Source: Breviolum minutum Mf 1.05b.01
Taxonomy: Eukaryota; Sar; Dinophyceae; Suessiales; Symbiodiniaceae
Assembly (NCBI GenBank): GCA_000507305.1
Contig: DF241046.1
Span: forward strand, 26,989-90,988
Direction: 5' to 3'
Length of the DNA stretch: 64,000 bases
Under the pieces are notes generated by a model. It worked only from the letters and a program-made list of their open reading frames with translations, searched no databases and had not been told where the DNA came from. The position numbers and the translations under genes were made by a program. How positions within the stretch are numbered: the stretch's first letter is position 1; every line of letters begins with the position of its first letter. This document shows positions 46,240 to 56,624 of this stretch, in pieces.

Positions 46240-47500
46240 TTTGGGAATATGTTTGAGGGGGAGTTGTTTTTTTCCTATGGTTTCAAGTTTCAAGTGGAGG
46301 GATTTCAGGTGGAGGTAGGCTACGATGGCTAGGGTTACCAGTCCCCACACCCAGGCACGGAAGTTGGCTGAACACGCTCGGCGACTCGGATCTACAGCAG
46401 CAAAAGCAGAAGAGCAAAAGCAACTAAGCGGCAAAGAGTGCAGGAGGCAAAGAATAAAAAACATGAAGCAACTAAAAAAATCTAGCCAAAGGGCAAATTT
46501 TTGGTGCCTTTGGTTCGTATATCTATGGTGTTTTGTCTTCATAAATTTGTGGTGTTTTAGGTTCATAAACTTTTGGCCCTTTAGATTCCTCAAACTTTTG
46601 TTGTCTTGTGTTCATAAACGTTGTAGGGTCGCAAAAAAAAAAACTTTTGGCCCCTTAGGTTCTTGATGTTTTGTGTTCATAAAAAATTGTGGTGGTTGTA
46701 TGCTTATAGGATTTTCGGGGGCTTAGGCTTGGGGAATTGTTTTGGTGTCTTGTGTTCAGGCTCATCAATTTCTTGGTGTCTTGTGTTTCAATAAAAATAC
46801 AGGGGTCTCAGGCTCATAAATGTTTTGGGGCCTTAAGTTCACAAAACTTCTGGTGTTTTGTGTTCATAAACTTTCTAGGGCAGCAGAAAAAGTCCGTGGG
46901 CCCTTAGGTTCAAAAATTCTTGGGCCTGGTGTTCATAATACTTTTGGGCCCACAGGTTCATAGAATTCTTGATGTCCTGTGTTCATAAAATTTGTGGGGG
47001 TCCTAAGTTCAAAAGATTTTGGTGCGCAAGGGCAGAGGGGCCGCAAGCATGGATACAAGAGCTCCAAAACATGCAACGGCACAGCGGCCCCAAGCATTGT
47101 AAGGTTGCATGGGCAAACGGTCAACCCATCATTTATTGATGAAATCCAGCCAGAGCAGCAAAGCAAAAGCAAAAACACTAAAGACCTTCGAAAGAAACAC
47201 AAGAGACTAAAAGGAAAAAAGACAACGCAAGCAGCAAAAGCGGCCAAAACCTCACAAGACAAAGACAGATGCACAAAGCAGCAAACCAACACTAAATGAA
47301 CAAAAGCAGCAAAAGCAAAAACAGCAAAACAGCAGAAGCAAAGGCAAAGCACCAAAAGGAGAAGTAGGGGCAAGAGCGGAAGCAGCAAAAACAGAAGCAA
47401 AAGCAATTCAAGCGAAAGCAAAAAAAAATAATAAGCCTCCCTTTTGTTTAGATTCCCCAAAAGTTTGATGGGAAGTTGTTTTTTTGTTTGGCCGATCGTC
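46240..47500. repeat. Complex satellite: GTTCATAAA units plus GCAAAA-rich flanks
   Basis: The core at about 46500-47020 repeats GGTTCATAAA / TTTTGGGGCCTTAG / TTGGTGTCTTGTGTTCATAAA in units of about 45-50 bp, each made of two similar halves. It is flanked on both sides by AGCAAAAGC-type repeats (46393-46490 and 47150-47430). A direct repeat close to TTTGATGGGAAGTTGTTTTTTT lies near each end (about 46253 and 47463). Lys/His-rich and Leu-rich ORFs here are repeat artefacts. Confidence 0.88.
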
Positions 47501-47756
47501 TCATTCCTTGATCCTGATGGTTTGCTCACTGACCTAAATGTGATGAACCCTTGAAAACCCACGTTCACATGTTCAAACAAAGCCCTAATATCTCGCTTTG
47601 TCCGATCAGCCTCTCGGTCCACATCATGGAACGGCACCGCCAAGCTTGCGTAGAGATGCCACCAGAAGTTCGGCTCCACGAGATTGAAATGTGCAATGTA
47701 ATATTGTCCAAAAGAAGCCTGCAGACATCGGTGCCACTTGCACAACAATGCACAAT

Positions 47757-47848
47757 CTACAGTAGATGAAAGGCCTGCCAACAAAGGGAAATGATGGTTG
47801 TTTCTGTCCTCTTCTTCTTCTTCTTCTTCTTCTTCTTCTTCTTCTTCT

Positions 47849-47905
<57 letters not shown>

Positions 47906-48430
47906 NNNNNNNNTCTTCTTCTTCTTCTTCTTCTTCTTCTTCTTCTTCTTCTTCTTTGCCTTCATCATCCTCGCCTTCCTCATCATCATGCTCACAGCCC
48001 GTAACAACAACTATGGGCATGCTTTCCACATCAGTCTCCACTGGATCTGAAAGGGAAGGCTCTGCCCAAGCAAGTCCGCCCTTTGGAATAAAAAGACTCT
48101 CCCTCGGCCTCGGACTCTCACATGTTACAGTAGTCTTCTCTAGCGAGCTACTAAAGCATCTCAGGCAACTTGGCTTTTGGCGGAACCTTGAAAATGGCAA
48201 TAATTACAGAAGATATCCTCAAACACTCTCCTGGCCACGGCACCTCTCCGAAGAACTCATTCTCTGTGCACCTACTCACCTTGCAAGAGATGATGGGTGC
48301 AGTTGGTAGGGAACATGGAATCAAGTGAACTCCATAGCTTTTTTCACTTGGCTTCTCCCACATCGCACAGCTGGGATGCATCAGGCTCTTCTGTTCCCTT
48401 GGCTGAATCACTGTGGTCAAAATCTGACGG
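47757..48430 (-). CDS. Possible acidic protein exons running into a GAA tract
   Basis: Three minus-strand pieces look coding. About 48350-48430 reads DFDHSDSAKGTEEPDASQLC and then DVGEAK with donor GTGAAA. About 48200-48290 reads CTENEFFGEVPWPGECLRIS. About 47955-48120 reads RPRESLFIPKGGLAWAEPSL and then an acidic EHDDEEGEDDEGK run entering a poly-Glu stretch encoded by the (GAA)n microsatellite. The assembly gap (47906-47913) lies inside that microsatellite, so the end of the frame is unreliable. If real, it is an acidic, probably nuclear or disordered protein. No family is recognised. Confidence 0.35.
47813..47956. repeat. CTT/CT compound microsatellite with an 8-N gap
   Basis: (CTT)n at 47813-47852, (CT)n at 47853-47905, eight N, then (TTC)n from 47914 to about 47955. 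The gap shows that the true length was not resolved. Confidence 0.97.
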
Positions 48431-48439
48431 CATTAACGC

Positions 48440-50460
48440 AAAAAGATAGTATAGACTACTTTAAAATCTGAAACCAAAAATTGAAATGACTTGTGACTTG
48501 TTTATGCTTGTTTCATCTCTGATTTAAAGTCCAGCATTGATATTCAGCATGAAATGAAAAATGTGAATACTGTGCTCCCAAACATCAGCTTCCACCGGTC
48601 CACTGAGTCCGCTTGGCTGCGGTGTCCTCTGTCATGACACAACGTTGCATGATGCCACAAGCGACAAATCTGACCCAGTTCCTCTGGCCGCTGGCGGCGC
48701 TTGCGGTCGAGTCAGGAGACGCCTCCTCCTGGAATCCGCGACAAGTCAACGAGAGTTTTCCACTGTATAAGTCTTATCCAAGTCTTATAAAAGCCTTGAT
48801 GTTAGAAGCACAGACCTCCCTTCCTTGGAATCTGGGCAACTAATTAAGCACAAACTTCTAGATGTAGTCACGTTGCTAAGATTCGCTGCTGCAGTACTGA
48901 AGAAGAAAATGTGACTTGAGAACTTCATAAAGTGCAAAGTGCAGGAACATCGCATTTCAAACACGCTCCACTTGCAAGCATGGGTCTTCTAGTCCTCTCA
49001 GCATACTAGTTTACTTGCAACAATGCTGCCGTGGCTTAGTTGTCGTTCTCACGCTCAACGTAGCGTTGTCATCAACCCGGAAATCTACGGCGCAAAACTC
49101 CATACCCACACCCAGACTCCTGTCTCTTCTTGTCCGGTGAGGATGCCTAGCATCACTGATATCGCATCAACTTTCTTAGTTACCCATGCCTGCCATCTGT
49201 CTTCCCTTTCCAAGCAGATATACAACATTTTTCGCCGATGCAAAGTGGCCTGCGTTGTCACCTCGTCCAACTGATCTGAATGATATTGGTGGGTGCAAGC
49301 CTCCCACGACTGTGAGTTGCTCCAGTGAAAGCATGAAAGGAGGGCTCCATCCAACACATTATCATCATGCTCACAATAAAAAATCAGGGAACAACGACCG
49401 TTCCAAATTAGGCAGGCCCCGAAGGAAGATCAATAAAGTAGTGAACCGATGTGAATAGTCCGAATATTTGCAGCCACAGCATGAGCGACGGAAGGACCAA
49501 CCCAAACGAAACCAAAATATAGAGCACGAGAAGAGAAACGGTCCAACCCGAAAGCCGTCCCACTGCCCCAGCTAACGAATATCACAGTTGCATGTAGATG
49601 CCTAACAACCTCAAGTATCTCACCGCTTCAGGAAGACAATTCTGATGCTCAAGCAGACATCGAGGCACGGGGTGTGCACAGCAGATTGGACTTTGCAGCC
49701 TGTGAGTTGAAGCTGCGAAGCAATGTCGGTAGTCCTGCAGTTCATGCAACAACGAATAATTTCCGCCAACAGAAACCTTCAACTCCCTTGATTCTGAAGA
49801 TCTCAAGCTGGAGGTCACCTCAAAGATGTATATATGACATATTGCCTGTGGGCTACTCCCATAGGCACACCAGCACGAGATCTTTGGCCCGGCACGAGTA
49901 AACCCATGTACCCAGTGTAAATCTAAAACTGGGTAAAGATTGAACCTCCAATATCTGCCCCGAAAACAGACAGTAGAATTCGATCCGGCACAGACTCCAA
50001 CCAAAGACTCAAGACATCAACACGCATAAAATTTTCTCCTCTATTAGTTGGAAGTAAAACAAACTAAGATTCTGTGGCACATAGTGCATTCAATGCATAT
50101 ACCCTCATGCATCTCTGTCCTCCGCGCTGAGCCCTTACAGCTGTCTGACTATAGCTTCTCAAATGGACCTGCAACACAAATCATGTCAACTTGAAGAATG
50201 GATTTCTTGCACCGTGAGTATGCTCCGCCTATTCCTTTCGTTTTGTCCCGGAAAGATTTCCAGAACCCACTGTGAATTTTTGAGGGCCCAGCTCCGAGTT
50301 CCAAGTCAGGCTGTGTTTCCGCTTCACGGGGAAGTTTCTTCAGCAGCAAATTGATAAACCCAATGCATAAGATTATGACCTCACTTAAGCGTGCCAAAAA
50401 GAAACAAAAAAATGTACAAGTTGAGAGATTGAAGTCAAAATGATTTTGTTGAAGCGTTCT
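48440..50460. other. Mostly unassigned; possible minus exon at 49120-49330
   Basis: The minus strand at about 49120-49330 has protein-like composition (HRRKMLYICLEREDRWQAWV, then DAISVMLGILTGQEE) but no family and no clear splice ends. A 140-codon minus ORF at 49582-50004 and a plus ORF at 49674-49901 overlap without motifs. The remainder appears noncoding. Confidence 0.3.
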
Positions 50461-50470
50461 TAGGCGGCAG

Positions 50471-50523
50471 CTCCAATGAATACAAGCGCAGCAACAATAA
50501 CAGATCCCATTGCAAGACTTAGC
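50471..50523 (-). CDS. Terminal exon encoding a C-terminal membrane anchor
   Basis: After TTTCGTTGTCAG, a good acceptor, the minus frame reads LSLAMGSVIVAALVFIGAA and then a stop. A single hydrophobic helix directly before a stop is typical of a tail-anchored or C-terminal transmembrane segment. Upstream exons were not identified; the plus-strand ORF at 50868-51326 is on the other strand. Confidence 0.35.
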
Positions 50524-50867
50524 TGACAACGAAACCAAATGTTAGACGTATCATCGTTCAATTCGTTCATTTTGGCGTTCCAATTTACCCCAGTTCTGGA
50601 TATTGACATCTGTTTCAACAAATTATCATTACCAACATCACGTCTTTCATTTCATGTGGCGTTAAAAACGAATCTTGTAATGTGATGACACGACTTGTCT
50701 ACCATTGTTCCGCATTTGAATGTGTCATCATTCCGTGGTTCTGGCAATTGCACATTGAAAAATGGTCTCACAATTCCTCAGAGCCAAATGATTGAGTCAA
50801 TTATGCTCCAAACCTTTGAACCGCATGAAAAAAACGACATGAAAATGCGCCTGCACGAAGAACGAAA

Positions 50868-51326
50868 ATGAAAACTGTTAGGACATGGTGGAGGAAGGGC
50901 AACTGGGGTCCATATGAAAGGTGCCAAAAAGAAACATGTTACATCGATTTGTATGCGCTGGCAGGCTCCATGTGGGGTATGGGCAACAAACACGTTCCAA
51001 TCATTGCAAGGGATCGGCTGGAAGAATTTCGCGTTGTTTTTCCACAAAAAGCGGGATCAGCTCGATCAAGGAAGCATCATAACGAGCACTTCCACATTGA
51101 AACGAAAGGGAAAGATGCTTCTTCAAATGTACCTCAGTCCAAGTTGAAACCAAAAGGCGCATGGAAATTGGTCAAAATGACCAACCGCCAAATTAAATAT
51201 GGACATCTTACACTCAAAATGGCAAATTTTACGGGTTGCTTGGCCCCCATTTTTGACCCATATCCATTACATGAAATGAACTTGGCACGCAACCGAGATC
51301 TTCAGCGATCTTTTGCAGAAAATTAA
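50868..51326 (+). CDS. Unassigned 152-codon ORF
   Basis: The longest plus-strand ORF of this part, starting MKTVRTWWRKGNWGPYERCQ, basic and with a mid-region ARDRLEEFRVVFPQKAGSAR. No domain is recognised. Part of the complementary strand is also open. It is listed because its length and composition are better than its neighbours'. Confidence 0.25.
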   Translation: MKTVRTWWRKGNWGPYERCQKETCYIDLYALAGSMWGMGNKHVPIIARDRLEEFRVVFPQKAGSARSRKHHNEHFHIETKGKDASSNVPQSKLKPKGAWKLVKMTNRQIKYGHLTLKMANFTGCLAPIFDPYPLHEMNLARNRDLQRSFAEN

Positions 51327-51717
51327 CAACGCCACCTCCAAAAATAAACCAACAACAATTTGAACCATAACCATTTTCACTTCAGCTTGACAGGGCAGCC
51401 AAAACCTGTGACTTGCTCCCTAGTCATGGCTGATGGGCATCGTTCCCTTACCTGGAATCCCGGGCTAAAGGTATAGGACTTCACCCCCCATGATGTCTAT
51501 CACCAGTCTCTTTCTTAAGAGCTGGCTGCATTCCTGACTCAGACTGAAAACTTGCCAAATTTGTTTGCCCCTGAACAAAAACTCACCCGACCACTGGGGT
51601 AAGCACGACATTGTCACTTCTGTTTGAAACACTTACCTGAGACAGCAGCACGCATCATCATTATCAGTTTGTAGCTTGAAAACACAAGGCACAACCACTA
51701 ATAAAGTTGTTGTTCCT

Positions 51718-54700
51718 TCAAACAAATATAACTTGGTTTCGCACCTTCCCACGCAAGGGCAGGATGCGAAGAAGCTCACCTCGTACACCATTGGAATGCA
51801 TGAAGCTTGGGCGGTGTTCAAATTGAAAAAACCAGCTTAAAGCCAAGCCCCCGGCCAGCCAAGATACAAACGATAGCGGCTCATCCATCTCGGCGTCATT
51901 TGCCTCACTTTCCTCCTCAAGGTCTCGCCCAAAAGCTCTTGAGACCCAAGTAAGCCGTGACACAAAGCATTGATTTGCTTCTATCAACAAGCCTGCGGCC
52001 TTTGGACCGTGGTTTTGCAAAAACGACGCCAAAAAACACATCAGGTTTTCACAAGTTGAAAAGCAAACGCTACCAATACTTTCCTTATCGAAATACCACC
52101 TGCCTCAGAAATATTGGCCGCCACGACAAACCGATCTTTCAGCTCTTCTGGGATGTATGTTGGGCACAGCCCCTCAGCACGGCAGCCGTCTCCAGGGCCC
52201 CACTCACTCCCTAAAAGTCTGCTTGAAGTTGATCAATCGATGGTTGTCACAAACTTGCTGGGGTGGCGGTGACAGGCAGAAGAGGTTTGATTGGCGCCCC
52301 GCCTCTTCTTCGTACCCAAAGTTGGCTCTTTTGACCCTCCTGGACATGAGAAGAGCTTGGACTCAAGTCTGTTTGCGCATGCCCATCTGTAAATTCACGA
52401 GAAGCAATGCTGCAAAATCTGAAGGAAACTCAAGTGAAAAACGAAAAACTCTTCCCAAAGACGAATGTCCTCCGCACTTGGCGGATGGTCTCATCTTTTT
52501 CGGCTTGCTTTTCTGGCAAGGCCAAGAAGTTCGCCGCAACTTTGGGAAATTTTTGGCCTAAATCTTTGAACCCCCTATCGTACTTGACTGCTGAGCGCTG
52601 TGACTAAATTTGGCACTGCAAACAGATTCTGGGCACGTTTGGGTTTGTGTAGCAAGTTCATTGGGAGACATTGCACTGCCACGCCAGTCACCACAAGCTG
52701 TCACAGTGAAAGGGTGGACGCCTGCAGCCTTGGCCTGACAGGAGCTCAGTTGGTGAAGCTGAAAACAGATACGGTTGATCAGGTGATGGGCAGTAGGGAA
52801 GGGCCGGACATAACCTTCGGCCTTTGTGCATGCTTTCAATCTTGCGAACCATGAATTCAATAGCGGTCCTCTTTGGCGTGCTGCGCGGCATTTTTGTCTG
52901 CCTTCCGCAACAGCATGGCCTGCTCCTGGCACATCTCTATCCCTATCTCTTCCCCTCTCTCTGAGCAAACCCAACTTGCTGGAATCAAAACACTTAAATG
53001 ACCAACACCACTGCGCAACAGCAGGGCCAGCAGATTGCAAACAAGGCCAACAAATCTTGCTACAGCACAACTGCCAACGTCAATTGCAAATTGAGACCAG
53101 GGCCCAGCGATAATGCTTCATCTTCTTGGACAGATTCTGCGGCGGCACTCCATTTTCTCGATGCAAATCTTGTGCCTGGAGTGCGTCTCCCCAACAAAAT
53201 CAAGTCATGAGCTAGTGGCTGCCTCGTCCCTAGCTGTCACAGCAGCAGCAGCTAGGTTTCATGGTACGTTTGGTTTACGCCCATTCCTGCGCACACTTGC
53301 AAAACAAACCAGCCGAGACAAGCGCAACACAAGAGATAAATTTTGACCTGGCGACTATGAAGCGCCAGAAAACTATAATAAATCTTCCAAGTGGAAAGAC
53401 CCCCCGGCCAGCGGGTATGGGCGCTAAGTGTCCCAAAGAAACATGGTGACATGGGCGATCCGATCATGCTACCGCCTCTCCATGTTCAAGTACGCAACGA
53501 ACCAAAACAGTTCAAAAGAAGGGACCTGCTATAGCCAAACTTCTTGTAATGTCAAAAGTCATCATATTGAGGATGTTGCATTTCTCCGACTTTACCAGCC
53601 TGGATCAGGATCTGCATATCATCCTGGATGGCCAGCACGGGCTGCACCTGTTGGATCGTTTCGAGGCAACTCGCATCCACCCACACCAGGTCACGGCGCC
53701 TCCGGCTTGGCCCCCTTAGACTTGTGCTGGGACCAACCCTTTCTCTTGCGAACCTGGCCCATCCAAGAGCACACGACGCAGCGCCAGGAGGCGTATGCGG
53801 GTCAACCTCTTTCCGGATGTGTACTGCACACACAATGGTATGGTTCCCGAAAATGAACCAGCCATTTCCGTTGTATAGTCTACAAATAGATTGGGGCCAT
53901 TCACCTCACGCACAATCTGAGATTCCAACATGGCAAGTCAACCTTTTCTCGTCGAGCGCGGCGCGCTTCTTTTGGCACTCCCTTAGGAAATTACTGTAGG
54001 ACCGCTTGCAAGATTCCAATGGAGCATCTTTGGGGATGGAGACCTTTTCATTTTTTAGAGGAAGTTGCAAGTTACGAATCTTAAGACTTCTTTGTCTTTG
54101 CACCCTAGAATCTAGAAACAAGAACAGATGGGCAAACAGATCTCTCTACAGTAAACTTTCCAAATGGGACGCCAAGGTGCTGCGAGGGAGCACTTGGCAA
54201 GGCAGCCTGCGGGTGGGACGTGGACAAAACACTGGATCTCACCGCTCCTGACAATTCCCTTTGGATACCGTGCCATCTCGACATCAGGAATAGAAATGCA
54301 AGCGTTGCTTTGCACGCCCCCGGCCTCAAACTCATCTTTCAGCTTGATGAAGGCTAGGTGCGCCCCAGGAGCTTCATTCTTGTCCTCAGCAAGGACATGC
54401 AAATTCAGGCAAGACAAAGGCGCAGGTAAAAGACAGCTCAAAGCCAACTGAACATTTTGCGATAGCAACTGGGCATGGCCCTGGTAGAAATGAATTTCCC
54501 GCAAGAATGTTTTGGAATCGCATTCGTTTGGTGCAAAACCACCCCTGAACCATTGCACTAACCAGCCAAGTCTCAGGATGAATCCGGGCTGCCTCAAGGC
54601 TGGGCACAGCACTGCGCATGTATGATGGCCCAACTTACAAATTCATTGGCCTGCGGAAATTTGGCTTTATCTTTTACTTGTCCGGCTCCTTGTCCCAAGG

Positions 54701-54952
54701 GTACCAGTATTTCCGTACATAGAAGCCGATATTTCTGGGACGGTGTGGAATGCTGCTTATCGATTTCAAGTATTTGCGTCGAAAAACATCGACACAAAGA
54801 AATTTGAAGATTGCCCCCAGCCTGTTTGAGGTATACACTGGTAAGATTTTCTTGTCTTCCTTCGAAACTATGGTTCTCAGACTCTTGATGCGAAGCTCAC
54901 GAACTGCAAAGGCTATGGGTCTATGAACACTTGTTTTCCACTGATCTCCCAT
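51718..54952 (-). CDS. Probable multi-exon gene of unknown family
   Basis: Minus-strand pieces with consistent coding character are: about 54680-54940 (AFAVRELRIKSLRTIVSKED, KYLKSISSIPHRPRNIGFYV); 54640-54670 (KFPQANEF followed by the canonical donor GTAAGT); about 54260-54560 (CDSKTFLREIHFYQGHAQLL, AHLAFIKLKDEFEAGG, ISIPDVEMARYPKGIV); about 53935-54040 (SIPKDAPLESCKRSYSNFLR); about 53590-53650 (VQPVLAIQDDMQILIQ); about 52870-52920 (EQAMLLRKADKNAA); and about 51830-51950 (FGRDLEEESEANDAEMDEPL and then a hydrophobic SFVSWLAGGLALSWFFQF, a possible membrane helix). They are in different frames, as expected of exons. No domain can be named and there may be more than one gene. Confidence 0.35.
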
Positions 54953-55420
54953 CTACAACACTCCCATGATCCTATGAATCCAATTCATGCGAAACCTGGC
55001 ATTGCGGTGGACAGAAGCATGGCATCTACAAATGGGACACCTTAAAATGCCACAACGCACAACATGATCTGTCTTCATCCCGCATTGCCCAAACTGATCC
55101 GACATGATCAAACACGATGCAACATAGTCCCAACAATCTAGCATCAACACACTGTCCAGGCCTACGCGTGAGCTCTTCCTTGGTGTCCTGCGGCCTTGCC
55201 ACAAACGACTTAAGGCTGATTCCACACTTCAAACGGAAATATGGGACAGTTCATGCCAAGATCCAACTATCAAATCATCCTTCTAATTCTGCAAACTTTC
55301 ACCTTAGGACCGTGCTGTGGATTCAAGAGCGTTGGCAGCGTCGCCATGATGGAAGCAAGGGCTGAATTGGTTCAGACACCCTATGTTTGCACTGGGTCAC
55401 TTAGCTGACAGTCATGTTGG

Positions 55421-56621
55421 TTGACGGTGTTCACAGTTTGGTTCAACATCATTCATTCTGATAACATTTGGGGATTGTCATACTTGAGGACTGAATGGAT
55501 CAAGCAAAGTGGCCTATTCCTCGAATGCGTCATCACGGTGTCACCGAAGCGCTGGCAAAGTATCATGGTCCCCGTCTTCAGCTACACGCTTTGTTGGTGT
55601 CACCATGTGAGGCTATTTGTACATGTGGTCGACCCTCGTGCTGTTAGTGCAGATGCCTCCCTTACTGTTGAAGCTGCAGCTAGGTCCATAGAGCATTGCA
55701 CTGACATACTCAACCGAGGTTCCAAACAACTACCAGAAAATCTGGTGGCTTTCTCCGACAATACAGTACGAGAAAACAAAAACGTTACTACCCTGAATGT
55801 AAAAAATTTAGAAGCACGACCCTTTTGAATCATGAGGTTGGAAATAGTCATGGTCCGTTGGAACAGATATTTGGTATAATGGGGACCGTCTTCAAATATG
55901 TGGACTTGCTTGTTGATGGGGAAGATGCAGTACAGGCTCATGGCTAGTGTCTGGCAAGTGTTGATTGGTCAAAAGCCTCGCTCAAGTGTTTTAGGGCTAC
56001 CCATTCCTTGTGATCCCGTTGTTCCCAAAAGTTCCCAAAATATATGTTTTAACTTCTTCAATCCCAGGAGATTAGAGACCATGCTCACCAAGATCAAGCT
56101 CAAACCTTTTCTCGGACATTGTGCTGTGATCTCTGTCGAGTATTTGACGCAGGTCAGGGACTGGAAGTCTTGGTTGCTTGTCCAACATTCATGCGATGTT
56201 TGCTGCTGCAACAAGTATCATAAATGGATAATAGATAGATGTTCTTTGATCTGAGATGTATCAGTATTCATTGAATGGCATTATCTCAAAACAAGGCCAC
56301 CTCTCAAACTGCATGTGATTCTTCGATCTTAGATGGGTTGACAAGGTGTGGTGATATGAAGATTCAATATTCTAGCTGGCTGCGTGATGACTGCACTGGG
56401 CTTCATTCCTTTACCTTCAAAAGTTCTACTCTGTCAACCACTCTCAGACGTGCTGTCCAACGTGAAGATCGACTGCTTTGGACCTGCGGCGGTTGGTGTG
56501 GCATTGCATCATGAGGATGTAATAGTGCTTCGCAAAAGATATTGTTCTGATCAAGAACTTTGTCATCAAGAACTTTGTCAGGACCAGTTTTCCAAATCAA
56601 ATGTTGGCGGTTTATGAAGAG
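55421..56621 (+). pseudogene. Frameshifted relic of a mobile-element-like protein (DUF7869-like signature)
   Basis: Four signature pieces occur in the order I know from a multicopy eukaryotic family often linked to transposons: DPRAVSADASLTVEAAARS followed by LVAFSDNTVRENKN (about 55635-55790, frame 2); EVGNSHGPLEQIFGIMGTVF (55834-55893, frame 1), corresponding to the family's VGHTH-x-DQ-x-F block; VEYLTQVRDWKSWL (about 56138-56176, frame 2), the IRDW block; and LHSFTFK (56401-56421, frame 1). Frame changes and in-frame stops (for example TGA near 55826 and TAG at 55945) break it, so it cannot make the full protein. The assignment to DUF7869 is from memory and needs a profile search. The body lacks introns, in keeping with an inserted and decaying copy. 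Confidence 0.55.
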
Positions 56622-56624
56622 TGT

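Noticed and set aside
46228..47784. ORFs of 113-283 codons (His/Lys-rich and Leu/Cys-rich)
   Set aside because: Periodic peptides match the satellite unit length, so they are repeat translations.
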